Shown here: positions 1-9,866 of the stretch, piece after piece
Layout of the letters: each line of letters begins with the position of its first letter
Position numbering within the stretch: position 1 is the stretch's first letter
The notes under the pieces: model-generated
The model's database searches: none
Told to the model about the DNA's origin: nothing
Seen by the model: only the letters and a program-made list of their open reading frames with translations
Assembly: GCA_019096065.1 (NCBI GenBank)
Contig: JAGUCH010000002.1
Location: 6,584,501-6,648,500 of the forward strand
Direction: 5' to 3'
From: Paracyclopina nana
Taxonomy: Eukaryota > Arthropoda > Copepoda > Cyclopoida > Cyclopettidae
DNA: 64,000 nt
Program-made: the position numbers and the translations under genes

Positions 1-375
1 TCTGGGCGTACTGCAGTAACCCAAAATGCTCCTTGTATCCACAGTGTGAGGTTTTACGTAGTGACCATACCTAACCCTCAGGTAAGACTTCCATGGAGGC
101 ATGAAGACAGTGACGACGGTTTTTGGCCCACCTATGGTTAACACTTTTTTAATCATGATAAGATGAATGAAAAGGATTTCTCGAATTTCAATTTTTATTA
201 CAGGCGATTAAGCCTTTAGAACATTCCTAGCATATTGCTAAAGAATTTCTCTCAGCAACATAAAATGTGAACGTTACGCTCAGAGATAATATAGTATATA
301 GAAATTCTTTCCATTAAGATGTTATAATATTAGGGGATTGATAATGAGCCGAGAGAGGGAATAGGTACACATGAA
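1..375. other. Intergenic, no gene seen
   Basis: AT-rich sequence downstream of the 3' end of the minus-strand SPATA7-like gene. I see no ORF, repeat or RNA gene here. Confidence 0.5.
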
Positions 376-2659
376 TCAGTCCAAATCACTCTCATAAGGA
401 ATATCCTCATCTTCGATGGCAGAGGCAGCTTCAGAGTTTGATCCTAATGACTCTTCGCGTTCCTCAGAGGGAATCAAATCATCTTGAACGGAATCGTTCT
501 CTGAATGGGCTTCAGCTTTTTCCCGCTCAACTACAGTGAGCTCCTTCCCATCATCTACAGTGGTCCTGGACCGTTGAAGTGGGGGTTTGGGCCGCTTGTT
601 TAGGTCATCCTTGTACGCAAATGACTTGACTAGCAGAGCCTGAGTTCGACTCTCGTTCAGTCTTCTTTTGGCATCAGCCATGCTTGAAGAATTGAAAGAA
701 ACGTTCAAGTTTGAAAGATTCAGAGATTCAAACAGCTTTCCAGGGCTTTTGGATGCAATAGGCAGTTTTCGCCTGGGAGAATCCTCTTCATCCGTTTCAG
801 GGCTGGCATAGGTATTCTCGACAATTTTCGGTGGGCTTTTTCTGGGTTTGGCTTGAACAGACTTTTCTTCCCTGAGGACTGATTTCAGAAGAGCTACTAA
901 ATCCTGATCACTTTCATCCATGAGTAAGCTGCTCAAGCTGTCATCGTCTTCCACGACTTCTTCCTTGACAGCATTATTGCTGCCATTGGCTGCTGGAGGA
1001 TGCAACGAACTCAACGAAGAAGATTCTGACGTTGACCTCACCATTTTCCTCGCATTGGAGCCTTTTTCAAACCCAAGATCTTCCTTGAGCTTGGTCATCA
1101 GAGCGACTTTCTCATTAACGGTGATGTTTTCATTTCTGGCATAATTACTGCAATGGGAATCCAGAGCTCTTCGTATGGCTTTCTCGGTGAAAACGCCTCT
1201 GCGCAAGATCTCCCGAGTTACTTTGTTTAAGAACTCGACCTTTTCTGTGTCACCTCGGTCCACCAAGTGATTGATGGGCTTTCTGTGCCTGTTATCACCA
1301 AGACTGGGCTTTGGATGGCCGTCAAATCGCCTATGGACTGGAGTGGTACCTAAGCTGCTGAGAAATTGCTTCCGTCGATTGGTTGCATTTTGGCTGACTG
1401 GTGGAGGAGGTCCTCTGGAGGAATGACCCTTGTAGTGATTGATGATCCTTGGCTGAATATGATAGTTGTTGGCATCCGGAGTCGGTTCTCGGGTGTGAAG
1501 ACGGCTATTTTCCCCGCCGGAAAATCCATACGCGGAATCCTTGCTTGACTCCTTCTCCTGAATCAAGGAAGATTTCAAAGCCTCTGCAGCCTTTTGCCTG
1601 GCTCGACCACGGACCGCTTGATCGTACAGCCAAGCCTCCTTTTTCTTGGCCACCAGATGGTCAGTATCATCATCTTCCTCGTCCTCTTCAAAGTCCTCTT
1701 CTCCATAGTCGTCATCGGCCTCCACGATGCTTGTTTTCTGCGTCTCTTGACTAGCCAATTCTTTGCTGATAGCCTTTTGTACTGGTTGTGGCTTCCGTCT
1801 TGGAGGCTGATAGTTCCTGTCCTGCGTAAGCCTTGATGTCACTTTGGTCGCGTCATAAGCTGGTGGCTTGTCCAAGACGCGCTTCTGGCCGATGACAGCG
1901 GCACTTTTAGGCCTCGCCACTGAACTTGACTTTTTCAAAGCTCTTGACGCGGAGGATGCCACTGTTTGAGGCCTCGTACTTGTACTTGTCAGTATGCTGC
2001 TGTTAGATACGTTTTTCCTTTGAACTGTCGCCAACGAGGACATCCTGCAACAATAAACAGTGGACAATTAAAAATAAATGATGAAAACCTGCATGCCATA
2101 CCTTGAATTGACACTCGTTCTCCTTGTCCTACGTTGCTCCATAAGCTTGGACAGGGCATCTTGCTGCTTGCTCACGGTTTCTAGGAAACTGTCGATCTTG
2201 TCAGCCATTTTCAATTGGCTCAACTCCTCATCCGAAGCGGAATTGGCGGCGATCTTGCCATTGGCAGCATGCAAATCATGCATGGAAATGGCTTTACGCA
2301 TCAAGGTTTCGTCTTCCGATGAGGAGGCCGCCGTTGTTGCTTGGCGATGCTGCGGCTCCGACCTCTTTTGAAAGTACCTTCGTTTTTGCCTCTGGAAACG
2401 ATCATGACATCATTATATATTATCCTATTGATTTATAGGTCATGCAACCTCATCTTACCATCTGCTGCTGCTTTGGCACTGTAGCATAATTAAGGTTTGA
2501 CATCGAAGCCCGCTTTGGCAAATATGGAGAGTTGCAAAGGTTCATCACACTGCTACTCAAATTCCGCTGATGATGCTGTGGCCTCGTTTCGAGAATCTCT
2601 CGCGTGGCCTCAGCCTTCCACAGGCGCTGATAGTGGTGTAAGAGTAACGTGTCCACCAT
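376..2659 (-). CDS. SPATA7: SPATA7-like protein (ciliary/axonemal family)
   Basis: Three coding exons read on the minus strand: 2659-2459, 2391-2102 and 2044-376, joined by introns of 67 and 57 bp with GT-AG ends and matching phases. The predicted protein has 719 residues. The start (Met-Val-Asp-Thr) follows a possible 5' splice acceptor. A conserved block near 1120-1270 (EFLNKVTREILRRGVF, then a run ending in LKEDLGF) resembles the conserved helical region of vertebrate SPATA7, a protein of the photoreceptor connecting cilium and sperm. The rest is low-complexity: acidic stretches, a Ser-rich tail, and an end in YESDLD. The N-terminal helix around HHYQRLWKAEATREIL also fits the family. The assignment rests on remembered family pattern, not on a search; another coiled-coil ciliary protein is possible. 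Confidence 0.55.
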
Positions 2660-3509
2660 GGCCGTATTTCTGCAGCAAAAAGGATTCGAAATCACATAAT
2701 CGATTTTGCACACACTCACAGAGAATAAACACACTTTAGTTGTGGTCCATGATTGATCCTTGTTGTTTTCCCTGTATAGCTGATTCTTGCCAAATGCTCA
2801 CCATTTGGTAGCCATGACAACTCGTTTTGTACACATGTAGTAACGAATTAAACGACAGCTCCTCCTTCCTTTCTACGCTCGCAGAAAGGACTGAGCTTTC
2901 TAAGGGACTTTTAGAGGTTGAAAACGCAGGTAGAAAGACTTTCTAAATAACTGTGATATGGCGTAATTATGAAAGCTGCCAACAAGGTGACGGCGGCAAA
3001 AAATCAGGTTACATTCATGAGCGCAAACGTATATACTTCCAGGCTACTCCAATTTTTACAATTGGAGCATTCAGTGCTATTTATCAACTTCTTGCGTAGC
3101 TATGTTCCTAGCACTCTTTCTCATGATTTTGAGAGTGAATCTTACCAGTTGGTGGGGCTAATTTGCGTTTTTTAAGAGTATGTTTAGGGGAGTAGCGGTT
3201 TGTCCGAAAAGTTGTATCAAGTCCGAATTATTTTGCCTAGTGGGACTTTCCCCGAAGTGGCTACCTGCATTCTCTCCGAAAGAATTATTTTTGAATGGCA
3301 AAATATGCTTGAAAAAGTCAAAAATTATTACATCCCTGAATGGCTTTATGAAACTACAAACTATGGAAATTTTAAAATTAGTTTCGGAGGAAGTACAATC
3401 AACTTGATTTATAAAGTAGTAAAGTCAACTATCTAGAGCTCGGCAATTTTTCCTCTTTGCGAAGAAAGTTCATCTATCTGGCAGTAATTTTCGGTCAAAG
3501 TGATGGCAC
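2660..3509. other. Intergenic, upstream of SPATA7-like gene
   Basis: Contains a possible 5' non-coding exon of the SPATA7-like gene: a minus-strand ATG near 2813 would form a very short upstream ORF if spliced to the acceptor at about 2670. The short overlapping ORFs at 2969-3436 have no recognisable features. I see no other gene. Confidence 0.35.
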
Positions 3510-3752
3510 CCCAACCAGAAATTCTGAGCCCTCATATGCCAAAAAATTCAATATGTAACATTAACTGCCTTGACACCTTGGTAAAATCGAAATCACCTAT
3601 TTGTCCGTGTCACCTTCGATTTTTTTCAATTTTTTACATTGGTGGTACTTAAGTTAATGTTACATAACGACATAAACTCAACCTGGGTAAAACCAAGGAG
3701 TGCTAACACGTTACAATAACTTTCAGAAAACTTGGGATAATTTCTGGTTGGG
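3510..3752. mobile_element. MITE with 14-bp terminal inverted repeats (copy 1)
   Basis: The element begins CCCAACCAGAAATT and ends with its reverse complement, AATTTCTGGTTGGG, giving 14-bp terminal inverted repeats around 243 bp of AT-rich, non-coding DNA. The flanks ACC and ACC could be a 3-bp target duplication. A diverged second copy lies at 36813-39040 and is split by an insertion. It has no coding capacity, so it is a non-autonomous DNA transposon of unassigned superfamily. Confidence 0.75.
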
Positions 3753-4159
3753 ACCCATGTATTTGTACGCGCTTGCATGACTCATATCGCGTGCTTCAAA
3801 AACTCAGAGACTAATCGAAAGTTTATGCTAGTCAAGACTTTATTGCTGCTACAACTGCCTAGGAAACTTTGGTGGCCAATTAAAACTGTCGCTTCACTCA
3901 AGAGACGAAAAGACGAATAAACTAACCAAGCAGAATTGTCAATTTAAGAAATGCAGCTTTTGTAATCAAAGGAAAATGTCTTACCTTTTTGGATTCAGGC
4001 TGCAGATCAGGGATTGGCCCAAGATGAACGAAAAACATGTGGAACGATTCTATCGCAGGGGGACAGCAACCATGAAAATTCTGCAGGCGACACTTATCCC
4101 GAACGGGCATGGGTAAAGCGCTCAATCGATAAATCGCAAAATATTCGCGACCTTCGCAG

Positions 4160-4262
4160 ACCTTTTTTTTTAGAAAAAATTCACTAAGGTACAGCTCAAA
4201 CTACTGCTCGGATTGGAACGAAATTTTGAGGAGTTCATGGTTTCTCGGTACAATTACCAAAT
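4160..4262 (+). repeat. Dispersed repeat, copy in opposite orientation at 36629-36725
   Basis: About 100 bp around GGTACAGCTCAAACTAC and TCATGGTTTCTCGGTACAAT recurs in reverse complement near 36629-36725 with moderate divergence. The short shared ORF across it is probably accidental. It is likely part of a transposable element family; the 36.6-kb copy sits inside a structure with inverted ends. Confidence 0.6.
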
Positions 4263-4456
4263 ATATTAAGAGTTGGAATCCCACAGAAGGGAAGAGTGAG
4301 TCTAGCGTCACCAAAAGCTTTCTGGAAATGTTATGGACCATTTGGAGGGTCTACCCTAGTGGGTTCACTGTGCCAAAGGGTTTTGGCCCTTGGGCCCCTA
4401 GGAGTGGAGTTAGGCGACGACTGCATTCCCAGCCAACAACCACATCCACATGTTCC

Positions 4457-5185
4457 ACATGAACAAGCTGAACATCCTGAACAACCTGAACAACCTGAAC
4501 AACCTGAACAACCTGAACAACCTGAACAACCTGAACAACCTGAACAACCTGAACAAGCTGAGCAATCTGAGCAATCTGAGCAACCTGAACAACCTGAGCA
4601 TCCTGAACAACCTGAACATCCTGAACAACCTGAACAACCTGAACTACCTGAACAACCTGAACAACCTGAACAACCTGACTAACCTGAACAACCTGACCAA
4701 CCTGACCAAGCTGAACAAGCTGAACAACCTGAACAACCTGAACAACCTGAACAACCTGAACAACCTGAACAACCTGAACAACCTGAACAAGCTGAACAAC
4801 CTGAACAAGCTGAGCAATCTGAGCAACCTGAACAAACTGAACATCCTGAACAAGCTGAACAACCTGAACAACCTGAACAACCTGAACAAGCTGAACATCC
4901 TGAACAACCTAAACAACCTGAACAAGCTGAACAAGCTGAACATCATGAACAACCTGAACAACCTGAACAACCTGAACAAGCTGAGCATCCTGAACAAGCT
5001 GAACAAGCTGAACATCCTGAACAACCTGAACAACCTGAACAACCTGAACATCCTGAACATCCTGAACAACCTGAACAACCTGAACAACCTGAACAACCTG
5101 AACAACCTGAACAACCTGAACAACCTGAACAACCTGAACAATCTGAACAAGTTGAACAAGCTGAGCATCCTGAACAAGCTGGTTT
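4457..5185. repeat. 9-bp minisatellite, unit CTGAACAAC
   Basis: About 80 tandem copies of a 9-bp unit CTGAACAAC with single-base variants (CTGAACAAG, CTGAGCAAT, CTGAACATC, CTGACCAAC). Because the unit is a multiple of three and lacks stop codons in most frames, the array is open in several frames on both strands: Leu-Asn-Asn, Glu-Gln-Pro and Phe-Arg-Leu type repeats. No start context, splice signal or unique domain supports translation, so I call it a satellite rather than a gene. Confidence 0.9.
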
Positions 5186-5402
5186 AATTTTCTAATTATT
5201 GTCATTTACTAATACATGATAATTAAGACTGTCAGCTTAACAAAAGAATTTGAAAAAAAGTTTATGAAAAAAATTATAATCTATGAAATAAAATTATAAC
5301 TGCTTTATTTTATTACCAACAACATAGACTTCAATTTTGTTACACATTTCAGTGCCTACTAAAATGCGCAACAGCTCAATTTAATATTTTAAGTTTGATA
5401 AC

Positions 5403-5592
5403 AAGTGTTATTCTTGCTGAAAAATATAATTGATAAAATATATATAAATAGCAGCAGACTTTTTTGTGATAGTCTTATTCTTGCCAAAAAATGTAATTGA
5501 TAAAATGTAAATAAGCAGCTGACTTTTTTGTGATAGTCTTATTCTTACTAAAAAATATATATGACAAAATGAAAATAAGCAGCTGACTTTTA
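5403..5592. repeat. Three tandem copies of a ~65-bp unit
   Basis: Three AT-rich copies, spaced by about 65-66 bp, each contain TTATTCTTGC/A, an AT-rich middle with GATAAAAT and AAGCAGCTGACTTTT. The first is the most diverged. No coding content. Confidence 0.7.
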
Positions 5593-5726
5593 CGTTAATG
5601 TCAAAATCTTTTTGAATTTTAATGAAATTCAGGCTAAAGAAGTCAGCAGAGAAATGTAAATAAAGAGCTGTTACAATTGCATACATTGAACATTTCAGTA
5701 GCTACAAAAATGTGCAACAAACCTTC

Positions 5727-6050
5727 ATCCAAATACAGCCAAAAAATGAATTGGCTAACGAAGTCTCATTAAAATGCTATTATTACAAAAAACCAATGCT
5801 TTCATATTAAAAAGTGCCTTAGACTACTTTGAAGGACAGTTCCAATAAACCTTTTATAAGTCACAATAATAAATGAGCTGTCAAATTGGGAATTTTATCT
5901 GCCCAATTTGTGACAAAGGTGTGAGCTCACAAGTTGGATCAAGTTAGCATTTTTGTTGATTATCCACAGTTTGCATTATACTAATTTATAATTGACAAAC
6001 TTAAGTGTGAATTTTCAATAAAGCATCAAATTGAGTTGAGCTTGTATGTT
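5727..6050 (+). repeat. Dispersed repeat, inverted copy at 53835-54155
   Basis: This non-coding block shares long runs of similarity with the reverse complement of about 53835-54155, for example GAAGTCTCATT, TTATTATTACAAAAAAC, CCTTTTATAAGT, TTTTATCTG and GTGTGAGCTCACAAGT. The other copy lies in the long intron of the nuclear-receptor-like gene. Probably a non-autonomous transposon family. Confidence 0.65.
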
Positions 6051-6164
6051 AGAAAATTTCCAAGGTGGCTGTAGTATAGCCGCCGCCCCAATAGTGCTGA
6101 TATGTTCACACTCTTTTTAAAAAAGTCATGAAATATTAAAAAAAAATAAACAAGTTTAGTCTGT

Positions 6165-6805
6165 GAAATATCAGATTTTAATAGTTATTTATTTTGAGCT
6201 GGGGCACGTAAAGTAGGGTCATTAAATAGCTGAGCTAGGATTTTAAAATGGGAAAACTGGAGTACAGCTTTACTAGCCCAAGCCTGCGAGGGCTGTAATT
6301 GTACGAGTGTTTATATTCTGTAATACGATTTTTGAGTGTTTTAATCAAGTTACCTAGCCCATGCCCTAGAAAATACTGCTTGGTTTTTAGTTGCTATGTG
6401 AATATCACTGGCTCTCATCCCGTGGTTTGGGAGCAATAAAATAGACTTTTAAAAACCATTTTTCCAGAGGTACTCCTTTGGCACAATGGTTAGAGTGTTT
6501 GGCTCTTGATTTATGAGTCTAGGGTTCAAACCCCAGTCATTCCTTAACTTTTTTTTATTTCTCTGTTTTGCTTAAATTATGCTAAAGTCCTATACATAGC
6601 ATGCTATTTTCATGATGTATCTACAGCTCAGAGGTTAGAGTATTGGAATGCTGATCCAACAGTCTGAGGTTCAAACCTAGGTTGATCCTTTCTTTTTTCT
6701 AACTTCTTTGGAATTTGGATAAGTTCCATGGAATATGAGGGGCATTAAATTACTTAAAATCCCTCATGATTCCAGGGCCATTAAGTATTTAATATCCCCC
6801 AAATT
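6165..6805 (+). repeat. Composite tRNA-derived repeat, copy 1
   Basis: About 640 bp similar along most of its length to 19620-20346. Shared landmarks are GAGCTGGGGCACGTAAAG, CCTGCGAGGGCTGTAATTG, two tRNA-like segments, and an end in TTTAATATCCCCCAAATTG. This copy lacks the second inverted arm that copy 2 has at 19765-19830. Its right flank (about 6805-6850) is the reverse complement of the left flank of copy 2 (about 19511-19555). Likely a tRNA-derived SINE embedded in, or fused with, a TIR element. Confidence 0.7.
6470..6546 (+). repeat. tRNA-like segment (pol III A/B boxes), SINE head
   Basis: Contains an A-box-like TGGCACAATGGTTAGAGTG and a B box GGTTCAAACCC, spaced as in a tRNA. The anticodon stem (GGCTC/GAGTC) can pair, but the acceptor stem does not. 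A second similar segment follows at 6616-6690 (B box GGTTCAAACCT). Better read as tRNA-derived repeats than as working tRNA genes. Confidence 0.6.
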
Positions 6806-6974
6806 GCACAGTGTACTCCTTAGCAGCCGAAAATTCGCATTCAATTTTTTTCGTCAAACGGGCTAGGCCTAAAAATAGGCCCAAGAAATCTTGAAACTTC
6901 ATTAAACTAATTTTGTTCTGATCAAACTTTAGATGTTTTTTTGGTAAGTTGAGAGTCTAAAATTCGGCTGCGTC

Positions 6975-7930
6975 CCTTTTGCCCTTAGCCGTTTGCCCTT
7001 GGCCATTTGCCCTTGGTACTTTTGCCCATTGAACTTTTGCCCATGGAGACTTTTGCCCTTGAAACTTTTGCCCATGGACACTTTTGCCCTTAGATACTTT
7101 TGCCCTAAGGACTTTTGCCCTTGAGGACTATTGCCCTTGAGACTTTTGCCCTTGAGGACTTTTGCCCCTGGGGACTTTTGCCCTTAGGGACTTTTGCCCT
7201 TGAGGACTTTTGCCCTTGGGGACTTTTGCCCTTGGGGACTTTTGCCCTTAAGGACTTTTGCCCTTAAGGACTTTTGCCCTTAAGGACTTTTGCCCTTAAG
7301 GACTTTTGCCCTTGGGGACTTTTGCCCCTGGGGACTTTTGCCCTTGGGGACCTTTGCCCTTGTCGGACTTTTTAGAAGTTCCGATTGTTTGCTTTTAACC
7401 TACAGTTAGAGAATAATGAAAGTTAAAGCTGAATTTTGTCTGGTGTGCATGTACTAGGCTCTTTGATAAACTGATATGCATAGTAAAAGCTACCAATAGA
7501 AAGTCCTCATGGGCAAAAGTCCCCACAACCAAAAGTCTCACAGCCAATAGTCCCAAAAGTCACAAAGGGCAAAAGAAGACCCCTAGGGCAAAAGTCCCCA
7601 CGGGCATAAGTCTCCAAGGGCAAAAGTCTCCAAGGGCAAAAGTCCCCAAGGGCAAAAGTCCCCAAGGGCAAAAGTCCCCAGGGGCAAAAGTCCCCAAGGG
7701 CAAAAGTCCCCTGGGGCAAAAGTCCCCAGGGGCAAAAGTCCTCAAGGGCAAAAGTCCATAAGGGCAAAAGTCTCTAGGGCAAACTTCTGGAAGGGCAAAT
7801 GTCTCAAGGGCAAATATCCTACAGGCAAAAGTTACCAGGGGCAAAAGTCTCATGGGCAAAAGACTCCACGGGCAAACGGCCAAGGGCAAATACTAGACCA
7901 AGGGCAAACGGCCAAGGGCAAAAGTCCTGA
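6975..7930. repeat. Fold-back minisatellite island A (opposing arms)
   Basis: The left arm (about 6975-7365) is an array of roughly 15-bp units GACTTTTGCCCTTGGG. The right arm (about 7507-7930) is an array of the reverse-complement unit GGGCAAAAGTCCCCA. The arms flank a unique spacer of about 140 bp and could fold into one large hairpin. The ORFs read through the arms are repeat artefacts. The layout resembles the tandem-repeat inverted termini of Drosophila FB elements, but no transposase is visible. Confidence 0.85.
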
Positions 7931-8175
7931 GACCCTAAAATTCAGCTTTTTGAGCATTAAAGGTGAGCTTCATCAAGCTCAAAAGCCCCAAAAAAGGGCC
8001 TAAAATTCAGATATTTTCACACCCTTGCTTTGCTTCCCCGGATCAATTCGTTTTGATAATTTTGGTGAAATTAGACAGAAATGAGGCTAATGGATCCTTC
8101 AAAATTGGTTTTAAGTGCTACTTTTTGCTACTTGACTAGGAAAAGTTGTTAGAAGTCAGAGGTTGAGTAGCTATT

Positions 8176-8370
8176 TGTAGCAGGAACACGGGTATACGGG
8201 TGTGTTCTGTGGGCGCCTGCGAGCGCCCCGTCCCGGTGAAATGAATTGTACAGCAGTTAATAAACGGACGCACTCGAGTAAACATCTCGACTAGTTTCGG
8301 TAGCAAGTTCTTCTATCGCTACCCGCGGGCGCGCGTGTCATCCTCGGGGGGTCTATACGAACCTCTTACA
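8176..8370 (+). repeat. 5' LTR (195 bp)
   Basis: Starts TGTA and ends TACA, giving the usual TG...CA termini. An AATAAA (in GTTAATAAACGG) about halfway along is a likely polyadenylation signal. I see no mismatch with the 3' LTR at 18338-18532. Confidence 0.95.
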
Positions 8371-9866
8371 AGTTGGCTCGGTGCTGAGGACAACTCCCCG
8401 AGTTATCGACACCTTCGCCCCAACAAACCCGCAAATAAGGGACAGCAATATGGCTGAGCAAATAGCCAAATGGGACCAAAAGGGGCGTGGCAAGGAGCCA
8501 CACCCGTAGGCCAACACCACAGTCCAAGCAAGACACCGGTGACACCGGCAGCGAGTCGTCACCCTTGCGCCAGTCAAGCATTCGTGCCAGAATGACCAGA
8601 GCACAGCATCCACCCCAGGCCGAGGTCGGGCGCGTCCCTTGAGGCCGTATGCCCGGATCGCATGGAGGTGTTGTGGCAGTAGGCATCGCGACACTATAGC
8701 AGAAAATCGCGAATACGCTGTCAGCCGGCTATCGTACGCCGAGCAAGCTTGTCCTCGGCTGAGGCCGCCACAGAGAATGGCGAGCATCACCAGGAGAGCA
8801 CGGGCCCTCAGGCAGCAAGATCGCTGGACACCTGAGTCGCTAGAATCACCTCGCTTGTCCTCGGCTGAGGCTGCGCCACAGAGAATGGCGGGCATCACCA
8901 GGAGAGCACGGGCCCTCAGGCAGCAAGATCGCTGGACACCTGAGTCGCCATCACAGCCTCGCCCTCGCAACAAGGCCACCATCGAAACCTTGGCAGGGAG
9001 GCCGCGTTACTCTGCAGAAAAACGCGCATTTGTCAGAACGATTCATGTTAATGATTGCATTAAGATCAATAAACAACAACTAACTACACGCTCCCAAATA
9101 CTGCGCGCGCAGCCAGAAAGAAATCAGGCCACGACTATCGATTACCCCGAGAAGTATACCTCGGAAGCCGTCAGGCGGACCCCAGCGGCGGGCCGCCAGG
9201 CGAAGGCCGGAAAAGGCTTGGCTCTTGAGGATCAGTCAGGATCACTGAGCAATGTATTAATAGGGAAGTTAATCCCTTGACCCGTAGATGGGTCGGCTCA
9301 ACCGCTTATCGCTAATCCGCTCACGGTCACTTTCGAGATTGGATCAGGCACAAAATATGGCCATAAATGGTCACTCGGAGACCGGCATTGTGTCGCGCAA
9401 AGACGGTCGCAAATAGACCAAGCCGCTGGCCTCTTTATGGCCCCATTCCCAAGGTTACTCCTAGTAACAGGGGAGATCGACTGCTGTTGCAGCTGCAAGA
9501 AGTTGTAAACTAAATCTCGCATCCTGTTGCTAATGAAGCTTCGCTAATAGCTAAATAGCTAAAATTGGCCGCCTAAATCACCGGTCGTAAACCAGATCTT
9601 GTAAACAATCTTGAGAGAGAGTCGTTTTAAAACAATTTATCAGAGGGGCCAGAATTCCCCTGCTGGCCATGAGAGCGGCCGTTGCGCTGATCTGGTGACA
9701 ATAAAAAGAGAGCTGATCGGGGGGTCGAGCCCAGTTCTTTGGAAGCTCCCAAGGCTATTACACCCCCAATCTTCTCGCTTTGCACCATTTCACCGCTGGT
9801 AAAACGCAACACTTTCAATTGCTTGTACGCTTAAGCTAACTCCTTCTGTATAGCACAGTAGACATC
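8371..9866 (+). other. Retrotransposon leader with tandem duplication
   Basis: A 1.5-kb untranslated leader. Two near-identical copies of about 95 bp, 106 bp apart, start at 8747 and 8853 (landmark AGGAGAGCACGGGCCCTCAG). An ORF of 213 codons (8639-9280) spans them but begins at TTG and shows no recognisable domain. It may be an accident of the GC-rich duplication. Confidence 0.6.
8374..8391 (+). other. Primer-binding site
   Basis: Three bases after the 5' LTR the sequence TGGCTCGGTGCTGAGGAC begins with TGG, as expected for pairing with the CCA end of a tRNA primer. I cannot name the tRNA. Confidence 0.55.

Noticed and set aside
3180..3436. Two overlapping ORFs as a small gene
   Set aside because: No domain, start context or splice support; low complexity and next to repeats.
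4296..5205. Long ORFs of Glu-Gln-Pro, Asn-Leu-Asn and Phe-Arg-Leu repeats
   Set aside because: They are readings of a stop-free 9-bp satellite in different frames and on both strands, with no unique sequence or gene signals.
6470..6690. Two candidate tRNA genes (also 19253-19322 and 20007-20225)
   Set aside because: B boxes are good, but acceptor stems do not pair and the units recur inside a larger repeat, so they are tRNA-derived repeats.
7507..7889. Two overlapping ORFs of Leu/Pro/Phe/Gly repeats
   Set aside because: Artefacts of the fold-back minisatellite right arm.
8639..9280. 213-codon ORF in the retrotransposon leader as an extra gene
   Set aside because: No ATG, no domain, and two-fold internal repetition from a DNA duplication; kept only as a note.
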